Of a stretch of DNA of 29,414 nucleotides, positions 16,368 through 24,618 are shown piece by piece. This stretch comes from Clostridiales bacterium. GTDB taxonomy: Bacteria; Bacillota; Clostridia; Oscillospirales; CAG-382. Both the position numbers and the translations under genes were made by a program. The first letter of the stretch is position 1; each line of letters starts with the position of its first letter. The notes beneath the pieces were generated by a model that worked only from the letters and a program-made list of their open reading frames with translations, ran no database searches and was not told where the DNA came from. The stretch spans positions 1-29,414 of the forward strand of contig QAKH01000008.1 in the NCBI GenBank assembly GCA_003343885.1. Reading direction: 5' to 3'.

Positions 16368-16922
16368 ATGAAAATCGAACTTAAATCATACGAGGAAAAA
16401 ATGAAAAAAACTATCGCGGGACTTGAATCTGAATTTGCCGTAATAAGCGCAGGCAGAGCAAGTGCGGCTGTTCTTGACAGAGTGCAGGTTGAATATTTCG
16501 GAAGCAACATGCCGGTAAACCAGGTTGCTGAAATAAAGCTTCCCGATCCGAGAACTCTTGTTATTTCTCCGTGGGACGCTTCCTGCCTTAAAAACATTGA
16601 AAAGGCGATACTCGCTTCCGATCTCGGCATTACTCCCCAGAGCGACGGTAAAGTAATCCGTCTTGCTTTCCCGCAGCCTACCGAGGAACGCCGCAGGGAG
16701 CTTGCGAAAAAAGCCGAAAAGCTTGCCGAGGATGCAAAGGTAGCAGTCAGAAACATTCGCCGTGACGCCAATGAAAAGGCAAAGGAAATGAAGAAGAACG
16801 GCGAAATGACGGAAGATGAGCTTAAGGCTTCGGAAAAGTCCATTCAGGATCTTACCGATAAGTATGTCAAGAATATTGATACTGTAGCTGAAGCCAAGAA
16901 GAAAGAGATAATGTCAATCTGA
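16368..16922 (+). CDS. frr: Ribosome recycling factor
   Basis: RRF works with EF-G to split the post-termination ribosome. Its 184 residues match the family size. Hallmarks include the helix segment AGRASAAVLDRVQVEYFGS, the domain II strand IKLPDPRTLVISPWD, LGITPQSDGKVIRLAFPQPT with its conserved P.T.ERR turn, and a long C-terminal helix. AAAGGAATA precedes the ATG. Its TGA overlaps the ATG of uppS by one base (TGATG), indicating translational coupling. Confidence 0.97.
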   Translation: MKIELKSYEEKMKKTIAGLESEFAVISAGRASAAVLDRVQVEYFGSNMPVNQVAEIKLPDPRTLVISPWDASCLKNIEKAILASDLGITPQSDGKVIRLAFPQPTEERRRELAKKAEKLAEDAKVAVRNIRRDANEKAKEMKKNGEMTEDELKASEKSIQDLTDKYVKNIDTVAEAKKKEIMSI

Positions 16923-17656
16923 TGTTTGGTATAAAGAGCCGCAGGAAGATAAAAGAACCGGAACAGCTTCAAAAAATACCGGAACACGTTGCGTTTGTCC
17001 TTGACGGTAACGGCCGCTGGGCGGCTAAACGCTCTCTGCCTCGTACTATGGGGCATAGAGAGGGTGCGAAAAAGTTTGAGGAAATTACCGAGGTATGTCA
17101 TGACCTTGGAGTAAAAACCATAACAGCATACGCTTTTTCCACAGAAAACTGGAAGCGGTCGCAGGACGAAATCTCCGGAATAATAAACATTCTTGATACG
17201 TACCTTGAGGATCTCATTGAGGTGAAGTATAAGAAAAATATACGGTTCAGGGTGCTTGGCGACATTTCGGTTTTCCCGGACTATATACGTGAAAAGATAC
17301 GTGTGGGCGAGGAAAAGACGGCGTCAAACCTGTATAATTTGAATTTGTGCTTAAACTACGGCGGCAGAGCGGAGATTTGCCGTGCGTTCAACAACCTTTA
17401 CGAAAAGGGATACACGCACGTCACCGAACAGGATATAGCTTCGGAAATGTATACGGCGCCTACCGGGGATCCCGATATTATAATAAGAACCGGCGGCGAC
17501 AGCAGGCTTTCCAACTTTTTGCTGTGGCAGGCGTCATATGCGGAACTTTATTTCACGCCTACGCTATGGCCGGATTTTTCCAAAGAAGAGCTATACGAAA
17601 TATTTAAAAAGTTCGCCGGAACCAAAAGACGTTACGGCGGATATGATAAACAGTGA
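16922..17656 (+). CDS. uppS: Undecaprenyl diphosphate synthase (isoprenyl transferase)
   Basis: This cis-prenyltransferase extends farnesyl diphosphate with isopentenyl units to make the C55 lipid carrier of peptidoglycan and surface polymers. The 244-residue protein carries VLDGNGRWA with the catalytic D28, RTMGHREGAK (41-50), YAFSTENWKR, LNYGGRAEI and the late RTGGDSRLSNFLLWQ signature. It starts inside the frr stop codon. A GGGGGA/TCCCCC hairpin (17666-17688) lies just after its stop and may reduce read-through into cdsA. Confidence 0.96.
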   Translation: MFGIKSRRKIKEPEQLQKIPEHVAFVLDGNGRWAAKRSLPRTMGHREGAKKFEEITEVCHDLGVKTITAYAFSTENWKRSQDEISGIINILDTYLEDLIEVKYKKNIRFRVLGDISVFPDYIREKIRVGEEKTASNLYNLNLCLNYGGRAEICRAFNNLYEKGYTHVTEQDIASEMYTAPTGDPDIIIRTGGDSRLSNFLLWQASYAELYFTPTLWPDFSKEELYEIFKKFAGTKRRYGGYDKQ

Positions 17657-17665
17657 ACTATAGAC

Positions 17666-17693
17666 GGGGGAGGCGTGCGCTGTCCCCCTGTGT
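17666..17693 (+). other. Hairpin between uppS and cdsA
   Basis: GGGGGA (17666-17671) pairs with TCCCCC (17683-17688) around an 11-nt loop and is followed by TGTGTTTT. The T run is weak, so it may be a partial attenuator or an RNA-processing or stability element and not a full terminator. Confidence 0.35.
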
Positions 17694-17795
17694 TTTAATT
17701 AAACAGTTTAGTTTATGTGATTAAGCAGTTTATGGTTTAACAACGGCATTGCCGCAGGAGATGCGGTAATACACATCGAGAGGGTGAGCATACGC

Positions 17796-18653
17796 TTGAA
17801 ACAAAGAGTGATAACCGGAGCGATATTTGCGGCGTTGGTACTGACGGTTCTGTTTTTGTCGCATACATTCGTATATGTTGCGGTAATAACTTTGCTCGGG
17901 ATTATCGGTACGGTGGAAATGCTCAAATGTATCGGGGTTTTGCGCAATCTTGTTTTATCGGTACCGGCGCTCTTATATGCGACGATTTGTCCGCTTATAG
18001 CAATGCGGTTCAGGTACGGAGTGTTGATGGCCGCAACGCTTGGTTTTATGTTTTTTATGCTTTTCCTGCTGGTGTTCGCTCATGAAAGGGTAAAAACCGA
18101 GAGCGTTTGCACTGCGTATACCATGGTGGTATATATAACGATATGTTTTGTGTGCCTTATTAAGCTAAGGTACGTAACAATGGATGTCGGCTCAAACTCC
18201 GGACGCATGGTGGGACAGTATATATATCTTTTAGTGTTCTTGGCGGCGTGGATTACCGACACTTTCGCCTACTTTACCGGCTTCTTTTTCGGCAAACACA
18301 AGCTTTGCCCGAATATAAGTCCCAAAAAGACGGTTGAGGGCGCAGTCGGCGGAGTAGTTTTCTGTATAATATCTTTTTTAGTGTATGGATTCGTAGTTTC
18401 GGAAATGTTTAACCTTGAGCCCAATTACATCGGTCTTGCCGTTGTCGGCCTGGTAATGTCGGTTTTGGCTCAGATTGGTGATTTGCTTGCCTCGGTAATA
18501 AAGAGAACCTACGGTGTAAAGGATTACGGCAGAGTGTTTCCCGGACACGGCGGAGTGCTCGACCGTTTTGACAGCGTGCTGCTGCTTGCGCCGTTTCTGC
18601 TTGTGTTGTCAGAGGATGCACAGTTTCTCTCGATCCTTTTCAACATGGTGTGA
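17796..18653 (+). CDS. cdsA: Phosphatidate cytidylyltransferase
   Basis: CdsA converts phosphatidate and CTP to CDP-diacylglycerol, the precursor used by PgsA. The 285-residue protein is a polytopic membrane protein (about eight hydrophobic segments) ending with the family signature: SVIKRTYGVKDYGRVFPGHG followed by GVLDRFD. I prefer the TTG at 17796, giving MKQRVITG, because GAGAGGGTG then sits about 8 nt upstream; the GTG at 17784 would overlap that site. It closes the pyrH operon. The dxr and rseP genes that often follow cdsA in Firmicutes are not here; a strong terminator follows. Confidence 0.94.
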   Translation: MKQRVITGAIFAALVLTVLFLSHTFVYVAVITLLGIIGTVEMLKCIGVLRNLVLSVPALLYATICPLIAMRFRYGVLMAATLGFMFFMLFLLVFAHERVKTESVCTAYTMVVYITICFVCLIKLRYVTMDVGSNSGRMVGQYIYLLVFLAAWITDTFAYFTGFFFGKHKLCPNISPKKTVEGAVGGVVFCIISFLVYGFVVSEMFNLEPNYIGLAVVGLVMSVLAQIGDLLASVIKRTYGVKDYGRVFPGHGGVLDRFDSVLLLAPFLLVLSEDAQFLSILFNMV

Positions 18654-18675
18654 TTAAAATAATATTTTAAAATAA

Positions 18676-18715
18676 AACGCAGATTTTATCAATTACGGTA
18701 AAATCTGCGTTTTTT
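18676..18715. terminator. Bidirectional terminator between cdsA and the ABC operon
   Basis: A 13-bp perfect stem (AACGCAGATTTTA at 18676-18688 with TAAAATCTGCGTT at 18699-18711) has a T run on its + side and an A-rich stretch on the other. It can stop transcription from both converging operons. Confidence 0.9.
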
Positions 18716-18764
18716 CTTAACGATTACTATAAATACAATACTTCAACAATTACTATAATTACTT

Positions 18765-20930
18765 CTATTTTGCAAGCTTTGCGGTCTGCCTTTGCGCCAT
18801 AACAAGGCGGTAATATACGCCCTTATGTGCCAAAAGCTCATTGTGAGTTCCCATTTCGGCAAGTCTGCCCTTATCAAGCACAATAAGCCTGTCGGCGCCT
18901 GCAAGAGTTGAAAGACGGTGAGCAATTGCAATGGTGGTTCTGCCCTCTATAAGTTTGTTGAGTGCGTCCTGAATAAGTTTTTCTGTCTGGGTGTCAAGGG
19001 AGGCTGTAGCCTCGTCAAGAATCAGGATTTTCGGATCGTGGAGTATTGCTCTTGCAATTGCCACTCTCTGCCGTTCTCCGCCTGACAGGCTGTATCCGCG
19101 CTCTCCGACCATGGTTTCGTAGCCGTCCGGCATACGTGTGATAAACTCATGACAGTTAGCGATTTTTGCGGCTCGGACTACCTCCTCAAATGTAGCGTCG
19201 GGCTTTGCGTACCGTATGTTCTCCAAAACCGTTCCGTTGAACAGAAATGTTTCCTGGAGCACTACGCCAACCTGAGAACGAAGTGAGTTTTGCGATATGT
19301 CCCTCAGGTCAACTCCGTCTATGCGTACGCATCCGCCTGTAGGATCGTACAGACGCATAATAAGGTTGATAAGCGTGGACTTCCCCGAACCGGAATGACC
19401 GACTATACCTATCATTTCACCTTTTTTTATCTCAAAGCTGATATTTTTAAGAACCGGATTGTACGCCTTATATCCAAAGTACACATTCTCAAAGGAAATA
19501 TCTCCTTTTATCTCCATGTCCTTGGGATTTTCCGAGTCGGGAATATCATCTTCTTCCTCAAGAACCTCAAAAACCTTGCCGGCGCTTACGCTTGCCTGTG
19601 CAAGAATTCTCGGAAGTCCCGTCAGCCACTGTATAGGTCCGTACAGCATGTAAACGTACGAAGTAAACTGAACAAGCTCGCCGAGCTGCATTTCTCTGCC
19701 GAGTATCATGCTTCCGCCGAAGAACAGCGCACAGTACTCACCTATGCTGAAAATATAGTTGATAGGCGGCTGCATGAGATACCACGCAATATCAGCCTTT
19801 TTTACAGAGTCCGCAGATTTCTTTGAAGCGTCCTCATACGCCTTTATTTCACGCTCCTCGGCTCCGTAGTTTTTAACAACTCTCATGCCGTGCAGCACGT
19901 CGTGAAGAAGTTCGCTTGCCCTGCACCTTGTTCTCCAGACTCTCATATATCGTATATTCAGCACATTGAACGATTTTGCCGAAAAATATGCGGCAAGCGG
20001 AAGAGGTATAATCACTATGAGCGCAAGTTTGGCGTTTGTTATGAACATGATAATTGTCAGCGCAATAAGGGCTGCGGTCTGGAGTATCATGTCCTTTCCC
20101 TGGCGTGTCACAAAGTCCTGGATTACGCCTGCGTCGGAAGAAACACGGTTTATCAGTTCTCCCGGAGTACGCCTTGATACATTGCTCATGGAAAGAAGCT
20201 GGGTTTTGTTGAATATATCACGGCGAAGATCTCTTCCGTATGCGGTGGAAATCTTGTAGTTGAAGTTTTCCTGCAGAATACGGAAAACCATGGTGGAAAG
20301 ATTGACGCCGAGTATGCAAAACGCAACCTTGAAGAAAAGCTCCATATCCTTGTTGTTGGGCACAATCAGCTCATCAATGAGAATTCGCTGGAAAATCGGA
20401 TTTACTACGTCGGCAGCGTACAAAATGAATGTGCATACAAGAGAAAGAATAAACATTTTGCGGTAAGGCTTAAGCCGCCCCAAAAGTTTGAGAAACACTC
20501 CTTTTTTTGAAGCGCAGAACACGCATTTGCTTGCCCCGTTAAGCCTTGCTCCGCACTTTGGACAGGTCGGTTCGGGGGAATTAACATGTTCTGTAAAAAT
20601 ACCGGTTTTAAGGTAGTAGTCGAGAATTTTGGCAAGCTCGGCGTATTTGAGGAAATATTTTTGGGAAAAGGCGCATACGCACACAAACTCACCGTTTTTT
20701 TGCTTTACGCAAAGCATGGAACATCCGATAAGCTGTCTTACTTCAATATCGGTAATTTCAGAAAGCAAAAACGTTTTGCCGGGAGTGTCATTTATGTATA
20801 CAACCATTTCGGAAGAAGTCGCCGTCAGATGACCGGACGTCTTTTTAGCCCGCGTGTCGATATCGAAAGGCAAGGAAAATGAAACATCGTTTTCGCTTAC
20901 GCCTTTCGGAAAAGATACTTTCAGATTCAT
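18765..20930 (-). CDS. ABC exporter with PH-like domain and zinc ribbon
   Basis: The 721-residue half-transporter has an unusual front end. Residues about 1-110 form a beta-rich PH-like domain ending in a helix (VRQLIGCSMLCVKQKNGEFV, then FSQKYFLKYAEL). A zinc ribbon follows at C123xxC126...C136xxC139. The type IV (exporter) membrane domain covers about 155-440. The ATPase domain has Walker A GIVGHSGSGKST, signature LSGGERQRVAIARA, Walker B ILILDEATASLD and the switch His in IAIAHRLST. It is the last gene of a three-gene operon with a DUF1854 gene and a second exporter of the same architecture, so the two half-transporters probably form a heterodimer. GGAG lies 7 nt before the ATG. The substrate is unknown. 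Confidence 0.88.
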   Translation of the reverse strand: MNLKVSFPKGVSENDVSFSLPFDIDTRAKKTSGHLTATSSEMVVYINDTPGKTFLLSEITDIEVRQLIGCSMLCVKQKNGEFVCVCAFSQKYFLKYAELAKILDYYLKTGIFTEHVNSPEPTCPKCGARLNGASKCVFCASKKGVFLKLLGRLKPYRKMFILSLVCTFILYAADVVNPIFQRILIDELIVPNNKDMELFFKVAFCILGVNLSTMVFRILQENFNYKISTAYGRDLRRDIFNKTQLLSMSNVSRRTPGELINRVSSDAGVIQDFVTRQGKDMILQTAALIALTIIMFITNAKLALIVIIPLPLAAYFSAKSFNVLNIRYMRVWRTRCRASELLHDVLHGMRVVKNYGAEEREIKAYEDASKKSADSVKKADIAWYLMQPPINYIFSIGEYCALFFGGSMILGREMQLGELVQFTSYVYMLYGPIQWLTGLPRILAQASVSAGKVFEVLEEEDDIPDSENPKDMEIKGDISFENVYFGYKAYNPVLKNISFEIKKGEMIGIVGHSGSGKSTLINLIMRLYDPTGGCVRIDGVDLRDISQNSLRSQVGVVLQETFLFNGTVLENIRYAKPDATFEEVVRAAKIANCHEFITRMPDGYETMVGERGYSLSGGERQRVAIARAILHDPKILILDEATASLDTQTEKLIQDALNKLIEGRTTIAIAHRLSTLAGADRLIVLDKGRLAEMGTHNELLAHKGVYYRLVMAQRQTAKLAK

Positions 20931-20978
20931 AACAATTCTCCGATCCTTTGCAGGTATTCAAAAACATAGTCATATCTG

Positions 20979-21548
20979 TCATATAAACAGCTGCAGTTTT
21001 TTCATACTTGCCTTGTCAAGAGCGTCTACGTCGGGTATGCGGTACCTGTTGCCGTCGGCGTCGGTAACCGCAAGCATTTTGTTTTGCAGAAAGCGGAAGT
21101 TGTGCCACCAGTCGTTAACGGCGATCTTTTTTTCGCCGGCAGTGGTTTCCGCCTCAAGAAACAGATACCCCATACGGTTGTCGGTTATTTTGTGTATTTT
21201 TGTAATAATCGGAATATAGTACTTGAAAGCAAGGTACTCCAAAGCGACGGCTTTCTGAGCGTCGCTTAACATGTTTAAGTTTTCAATTACGCCGATTTCT
21301 TTCCATTCGTCCTCATCGCTGTTATAGTTTACGCTTATATATTTTTCTTCGTCTTCAAACGGAATAAGGCGTGTGAGGCTTACCTTTTCATAGTGTTCCG
21401 AGCCGTAATCAAGAGTCAGATATCCGCTTTTCTCACGGTTTAATTTTACAAGCGACGGATCAAGTATTATAAGTGTATCCGTGTCAAAGGAAGTAAAATC
21501 CTCATCTTTTGTCAAGTTTATACTGCTGTTAACTGCACTTTTATTCAT
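20979..21548 (-). CDS. DUF1854 family protein
   Basis: The 189-residue soluble protein fits the DUF1854 family: the central SLTRLIPFEDEEKYISVN element, a helix ending ALEYLAFKYYIPIITKIHKI, a strand region (GYLFLEAET) and the C-terminal DADGNRYRIPDVDALDKASM. In proteobacteria, relatives are annotated beside an ABC transporter linked to cyanophycin metabolism; there is no cyanophycin synthetase or cyanophycinase in this window. Here the gene lies between two ABC exporter genes with 44- and 48-nt gaps, so it is very likely co-transcribed and works with them, perhaps as a cytoplasmic regulatory or substrate-handling partner. That role is inference. The ribosome binding site AAAGGAC is somewhat far from the ATG. 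Confidence 0.75.
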   Translation of the reverse strand: MNKSAVNSSINLTKDEDFTSFDTDTLIILDPSLVKLNREKSGYLTLDYGSEHYEKVSLTRLIPFEDEEKYISVNYNSDEDEWKEIGVIENLNMLSDAQKAVALEYLAFKYYIPIITKIHKITDNRMGYLFLEAETTAGEKKIAVNDWWHNFRFLQNKMLAVTDADGNRYRIPDVDALDKASMKKLQLFI

Positions 21549-21592
21549 TGCAATATCAGTCCTTTCGGTACGAAACGGTCACTGCCCGGCAT

Positions 21593-23860
21593 TTACTCTA
21601 ACCCGACAGCTTTTAACGCCGTCGACTGCAGCTTGTAAAGCTCATAATATTTGCCTTTTTGGCGTATAAGCTCATCGTGCGTGCCTTGCTCCTTAAGCGA
21701 GCCGTTCTCGATAACGCAGAGCGTGTCTGCGTCACGCAGGGTGGAAAGCCTGTGTGCTATAGCTATGATAGTACGTCCCTTTTTGAGGTTGTCTATCGCA
21801 TTTTGGATTTTTCTCTCGGTGGCGGTATCCATTGCCGCAGTCGCCTCGTCGAGAATAAGAATATTAGGCTTTTGTATAAGGGCTCTTGCTATTGATATAC
21901 GCTGTTTTTCTCCGCCTGAAAGACTTACGCCTCCGCTTCCGGTTACAGTGTCATATCCGTCAGGCAGCTTCATTATAAAATCGTGTGCGTTTGCGTTTTT
22001 AGCCGCCTGAATTACTTCTTCCATAGTTGCTTCAGGTCTTGCGTAACGGATATTGTCGGCTATGGTCCCCATAAACAGGTATGTTTCCTGGGATACCACG
22101 CCTATGCTTTTTCTGAGGACCTCAAACGGGATCTTTTTCACCGGTATGCCGTCAATGGTTATTTCTCCGCCGGTTACATCATACATACGGCTTATCAGGT
22201 TTATTATTGTTGATTTTCCGGCGCCGGTTTTTCCGACAATTCCGGTAAATTTTCCGGCTTCGGTCTTAAACGACATGTTTTTGAGTATAGACCTTCCGGG
22301 CTCATATTCAAACGTAACATTCTTGAACTCAATATCGCCCTTGAGAACTCCGCCCGGTATTTCCGCAGGATCTTTCGGCGGCTTTACGGACGGCTCGCTG
22401 TCGAGAATCTCGAACATACGGCCTGCGGCGTCGGTACAGCGTGCCCAGTCGTTGCCCATGTACATAAAGAAGAACATAGGTCCCCATACAATGCCGAAAT
22501 AGCTGAGGAGCAGTGTAAGTCCGCCGAACTGGAGTTTTCCGGTAAGTACAAAGTAAACTCCAAGACAGTAGATTATACCGTTAAACACTGCGTATACGCC
22601 CTGTTGTGCCGGGAAAAAGTGCGCGCTTCTGCGGTCTCGGTTAAATTCGGCAGTATAAAGAGCGTCGTTTTTTCTGCCGAATCTGCCGATTTCCTGCTCT
22701 TCTCTTGCGAACGCCTTGACTACTCGGTGACCGTTCATGGCGTCCCCGAGTACTGCGTTTACGCCTCGGCGGGCAATGTCACGGTTTCTCCACATGCGTA
22801 TTTGTCCTTTGAACCAGACATATTCAAATACCAGCACCACGCAAACCACCGCGAACATACATAACGATATCACAGGGTTTATGCTTAGCATGAGTACGAC
22901 AAGTCCGATAATTTTGACGATGTTTGAAATAAACTGCGGAGCGATATTTATGATAAAGCTGTAAACGTCAAAGCTGTCGCTGTCGACACGTCCCATAAGG
23001 GAACCGGTCTGCTTGTTTGTGAAGAAAGAAAGCGACAGGCGCTGCATTGAGGCGAATATATTCACACGCAGTCTGTGTATAACTTTCGGTGTAACCGAGC
23101 TTATGATTATACCCGAAACGATGCGCAGTATCATCGAAAAGAATGAAAACGCACCCATGCATAAAATCACGTACAGTATTTCTCCGTACAATCTTCCGTC
23201 CTCATTCAGCACATCGTCGTACAGAAGCTTTGTTCCGAAGTACGGAGCAGCAAGCTCAAGTGCAACGGAAACCCAAATCATTGCAAGAATTATGAGCATC
23301 TGCCACTTGTAATCCGCAAAAAGTCCGACAAGGCGCTTAAAAATGCTTGAACGCTTTGTGCAGTGAGGACAGTATCTGCGGTTGGGATCCGGGAACTTCT
23401 CTCCGCATTTCGGACAGTACAAATGCTTATCTTCAAGTGCGGAATCGTCAGGTGTTTCACCCTTTTTCAAACAGTCGAACCGGCGGCAGAACTGCTCGAA
23501 TTTTTCAGCAAATCCGGCGGAAAAACGGGCGATAACCATGTCGGTACCGTCGCTTTTTTTCGCCATGAGCCGGGATGCGTACTGATACCTGTCGACATAC
23601 AGCTTCTCGAAATCCGAAACGCTGTATTCGCAGAAATCCTTAAAATCAAAGCCTGCGTCAAAAATGCGTCCTTTTTTTACAAGTCTGTCATACCCGGACA
23701 GAATGTACAGTTTTTCATCATCAAATGTTATGTATACGTCGTAGTAGCAGCCGTCATAGTCCAAATCTGCCTTGACGCAGTATTTGAGCTTATCGACATT
23801 GACGGCTCTGTTTTCAAACGCCGAGCTGACCGCCGGCGAGAGCTTGTCAAAATATTTCAT
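21593..23860 (-). CDS. ABC exporter with PH-like domain and zinc ribbon
   Basis: First gene of the exporter operon. I chose the ATG at 23860 (755 residues) because GGAGG lies 7 nt upstream; an ATG 19 codons earlier has no such site. Residues about 20-135 form a beta-rich domain like that of the partner exporter (KKSDGTDMVIARFSAGFAEK corresponds to KQKNGEFVCVCAFSQKY there). The zinc ribbon is C149xxC152...C164xxC167. A six-helix exporter domain is followed by the ATPase: GIVGKTGAGKST, LSGGEKQRISIARA, LILDEATAAMD, IAIAHRLST. Both partners keep the Walker B glutamate (ILDEAT), so neither ATP site looks obviously degenerate. Family annotations say multidrug or lipid exporter; I would leave the substrate open. 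Confidence 0.88.
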   Translation of the reverse strand: MKYFDKLSPAVSSAFENRAVNVDKLKYCVKADLDYDGCYYDVYITFDDEKLYILSGYDRLVKKGRIFDAGFDFKDFCEYSVSDFEKLYVDRYQYASRLMAKKSDGTDMVIARFSAGFAEKFEQFCRRFDCLKKGETPDDSALEDKHLYCPKCGEKFPDPNRRYCPHCTKRSSIFKRLVGLFADYKWQMLIILAMIWVSVALELAAPYFGTKLLYDDVLNEDGRLYGEILYVILCMGAFSFFSMILRIVSGIIISSVTPKVIHRLRVNIFASMQRLSLSFFTNKQTGSLMGRVDSDSFDVYSFIINIAPQFISNIVKIIGLVVLMLSINPVISLCMFAVVCVVLVFEYVWFKGQIRMWRNRDIARRGVNAVLGDAMNGHRVVKAFAREEQEIGRFGRKNDALYTAEFNRDRRSAHFFPAQQGVYAVFNGIIYCLGVYFVLTGKLQFGGLTLLLSYFGIVWGPMFFFMYMGNDWARCTDAAGRMFEILDSEPSVKPPKDPAEIPGGVLKGDIEFKNVTFEYEPGRSILKNMSFKTEAGKFTGIVGKTGAGKSTIINLISRMYDVTGGEITIDGIPVKKIPFEVLRKSIGVVSQETYLFMGTIADNIRYARPEATMEEVIQAAKNANAHDFIMKLPDGYDTVTGSGGVSLSGGEKQRISIARALIQKPNILILDEATAAMDTATERKIQNAIDNLKKGRTIIAIAHRLSTLRDADTLCVIENGSLKEQGTHDELIRQKGKYYELYKLQSTALKAVGLE

Positions 23861-24034
23861 AGTGCACCTCCGAAACGGTATACGCTCCGCAAAAACGGCG
23901 GATATCAAATATACCAAGGACGAAGATATCGTAATCAGCCGGAAACAGCGTATGTTCGGAAATCCCGGGAAAATCCGAAAATCTGTGCCGTACTGAGCGT
24001 TAGAGGGACAAAATGTACAAATTTACCCAAAAAC

Positions 24035-24087
24035 AATGTATGAAATAATACAAATTATCCCAAGGCACATGCATTGTATCATACATT
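24035..24087. repeat. Inverted repeat at the ABC operon promoter
   Basis: AATGTATGA at 24035-24043 is repeated in inverse orientation as TCATACATT at 24079-24087, the latter abutting the -10 of the ABC operon promoter. The promoter-proximal arm is itself part of a near-palindrome (ATTGTATCATACATT). This is a plausible operator for an unidentified regulator. Confidence 0.4.
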
Positions 24088-24101
24088 TTCTTTTAATGCA
24101 A
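24073..24101 (-). promoter_or_regulatory. Promoter for the ABC-DUF1854-ABC operon
   Basis: On the reverse strand TTGCAT (24101-24096) and TACAAT (24078-24073) are spaced by 17 nt. It implies a leader of about 205 nt before the first ABC gene. The spacer and -10 overlap one arm of the AATGTATGA inverted repeat. Confidence 0.6.
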
Positions 24102-24366
24102 TAGAAAAATGAATTTTTTTTAACATGTTTGAAAAATAATCAAAAACACATATTATAGTGCTTATTAGTACCTCAATTAACGGCTTTTTGCATCTTTGAG
24201 AATTTTTAAAGTACAAATTCAAGCACTGAAAATACGGCAGTACAAATTTATTTCATTTAAAAAATAAAACAAATAAGAAACGCGTACTGACAGGCGATTA
24301 CCGGCCTTATATGAGATCTGCACGGACAATTTGAATAATTTTTTTCAAAAAAATCCAAAAAAGGTA

Positions 24367-24395
24367 TTGACAAATCATTTTTTTAGTTATATAAT
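24367..24395 (+). promoter_or_regulatory. Consensus promoter of the glnN-amt operon
   Basis: TTGACA (24367-24372) and TATAAT (24390-24395) are both perfect and separated by 17 nt. Start of transcription is expected near 24402, only a few bases before the first hexaloop hairpin. Such a strong promoter fits control by downstream antitermination and not by promoter activation. Confidence 0.9.
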
Positions 24396-24404
24396 ACGTT
24401 GCGT

Positions 24405-24420
24405 AAGGCAAGGACGTCTT
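24405..24420 (+). promoter_or_regulatory. Hexaloop hairpin 1 (candidate ANTAR target)
   Basis: AAGGC (24405-24409) pairs with GTCTT (24416-24420), with one G-T wobble, around the six-base loop AAGGAC. The loop has A at position 1 and G at position 4, the pattern described for ANTAR-domain antiterminator targets. The 3' arm is also the 5' arm of terminator 1, so hairpin and terminator exclude each other. A second hexaloop hairpin directly upstream, expected in the full ANTAR motif, is not visible. Confidence 0.55.
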
Positions 24421-24447
24421 TGAATTTCAGGTTCAAAGACGTTTTTT
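24414..24447 (+). terminator. Leader terminator 1 upstream of glnN
   Basis: ACGTCTTTGAA (24414-24424) pairs perfectly with TTCAAAGACGT (24432-24442) and is followed by T residues. It lies about 15 nt after the predicted transcription start and over 220 nt before glnN, so it must act as an attenuator. Confidence 0.85.
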
Positions 24448-24454
24448 CTGTTTT

Positions 24455-24511
24455 ATTGCAAAATGAAATTGTAATGAAGTTATTGAAAGAAAGACTTGCA
24501 ATTTTTCTTTT
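24455..24511 (+). other. Weak terminator-like hairpin in the glnN leader
   Basis: ATTGCAA (24455-24461) can pair with TTGCAAT (24496-24502), directly followed by TTTTCTTTT. The loop is long (34 nt) and AT-rich, so this is a weak candidate for a further pause or termination site. Confidence 0.25.
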
Positions 24512-24567
24512 GGCAAACCAAAACAGAAACAATCGCTAATAATCAATTAAAATCAATATAGTATAAC

Positions 24568-24585
24568 AAAGGCAAGGGCGTCTTT
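24568..24585 (+). promoter_or_regulatory. Hexaloop hairpin 2 (candidate ANTAR target)
   Basis: AAAGGC (24568-24573) pairs with GTCTTT (24580-24585) around the loop AAGGGC, again A at position 1 and G at position 4. The sequence is nearly the same as hairpin 1 and again shares its 3' arm with a terminator. Confidence 0.55.
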
Positions 24586-24618
24586 AATACATTTTGTATT
24601 AGGCGTCCTTGTTTTTTT
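24573..24618 (+). terminator. Leader terminator 2 upstream of glnN
   Basis: The arm beginning CAAGGGCGTC at 24573 pairs with the arm ending GGCGTCCTTG at 24611, with two wobble pairs and a small bulge, and AATACA/TGTATT closes the top. Seven T residues follow. It ends about 50 nt before the glnN start. Confidence 0.82.
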
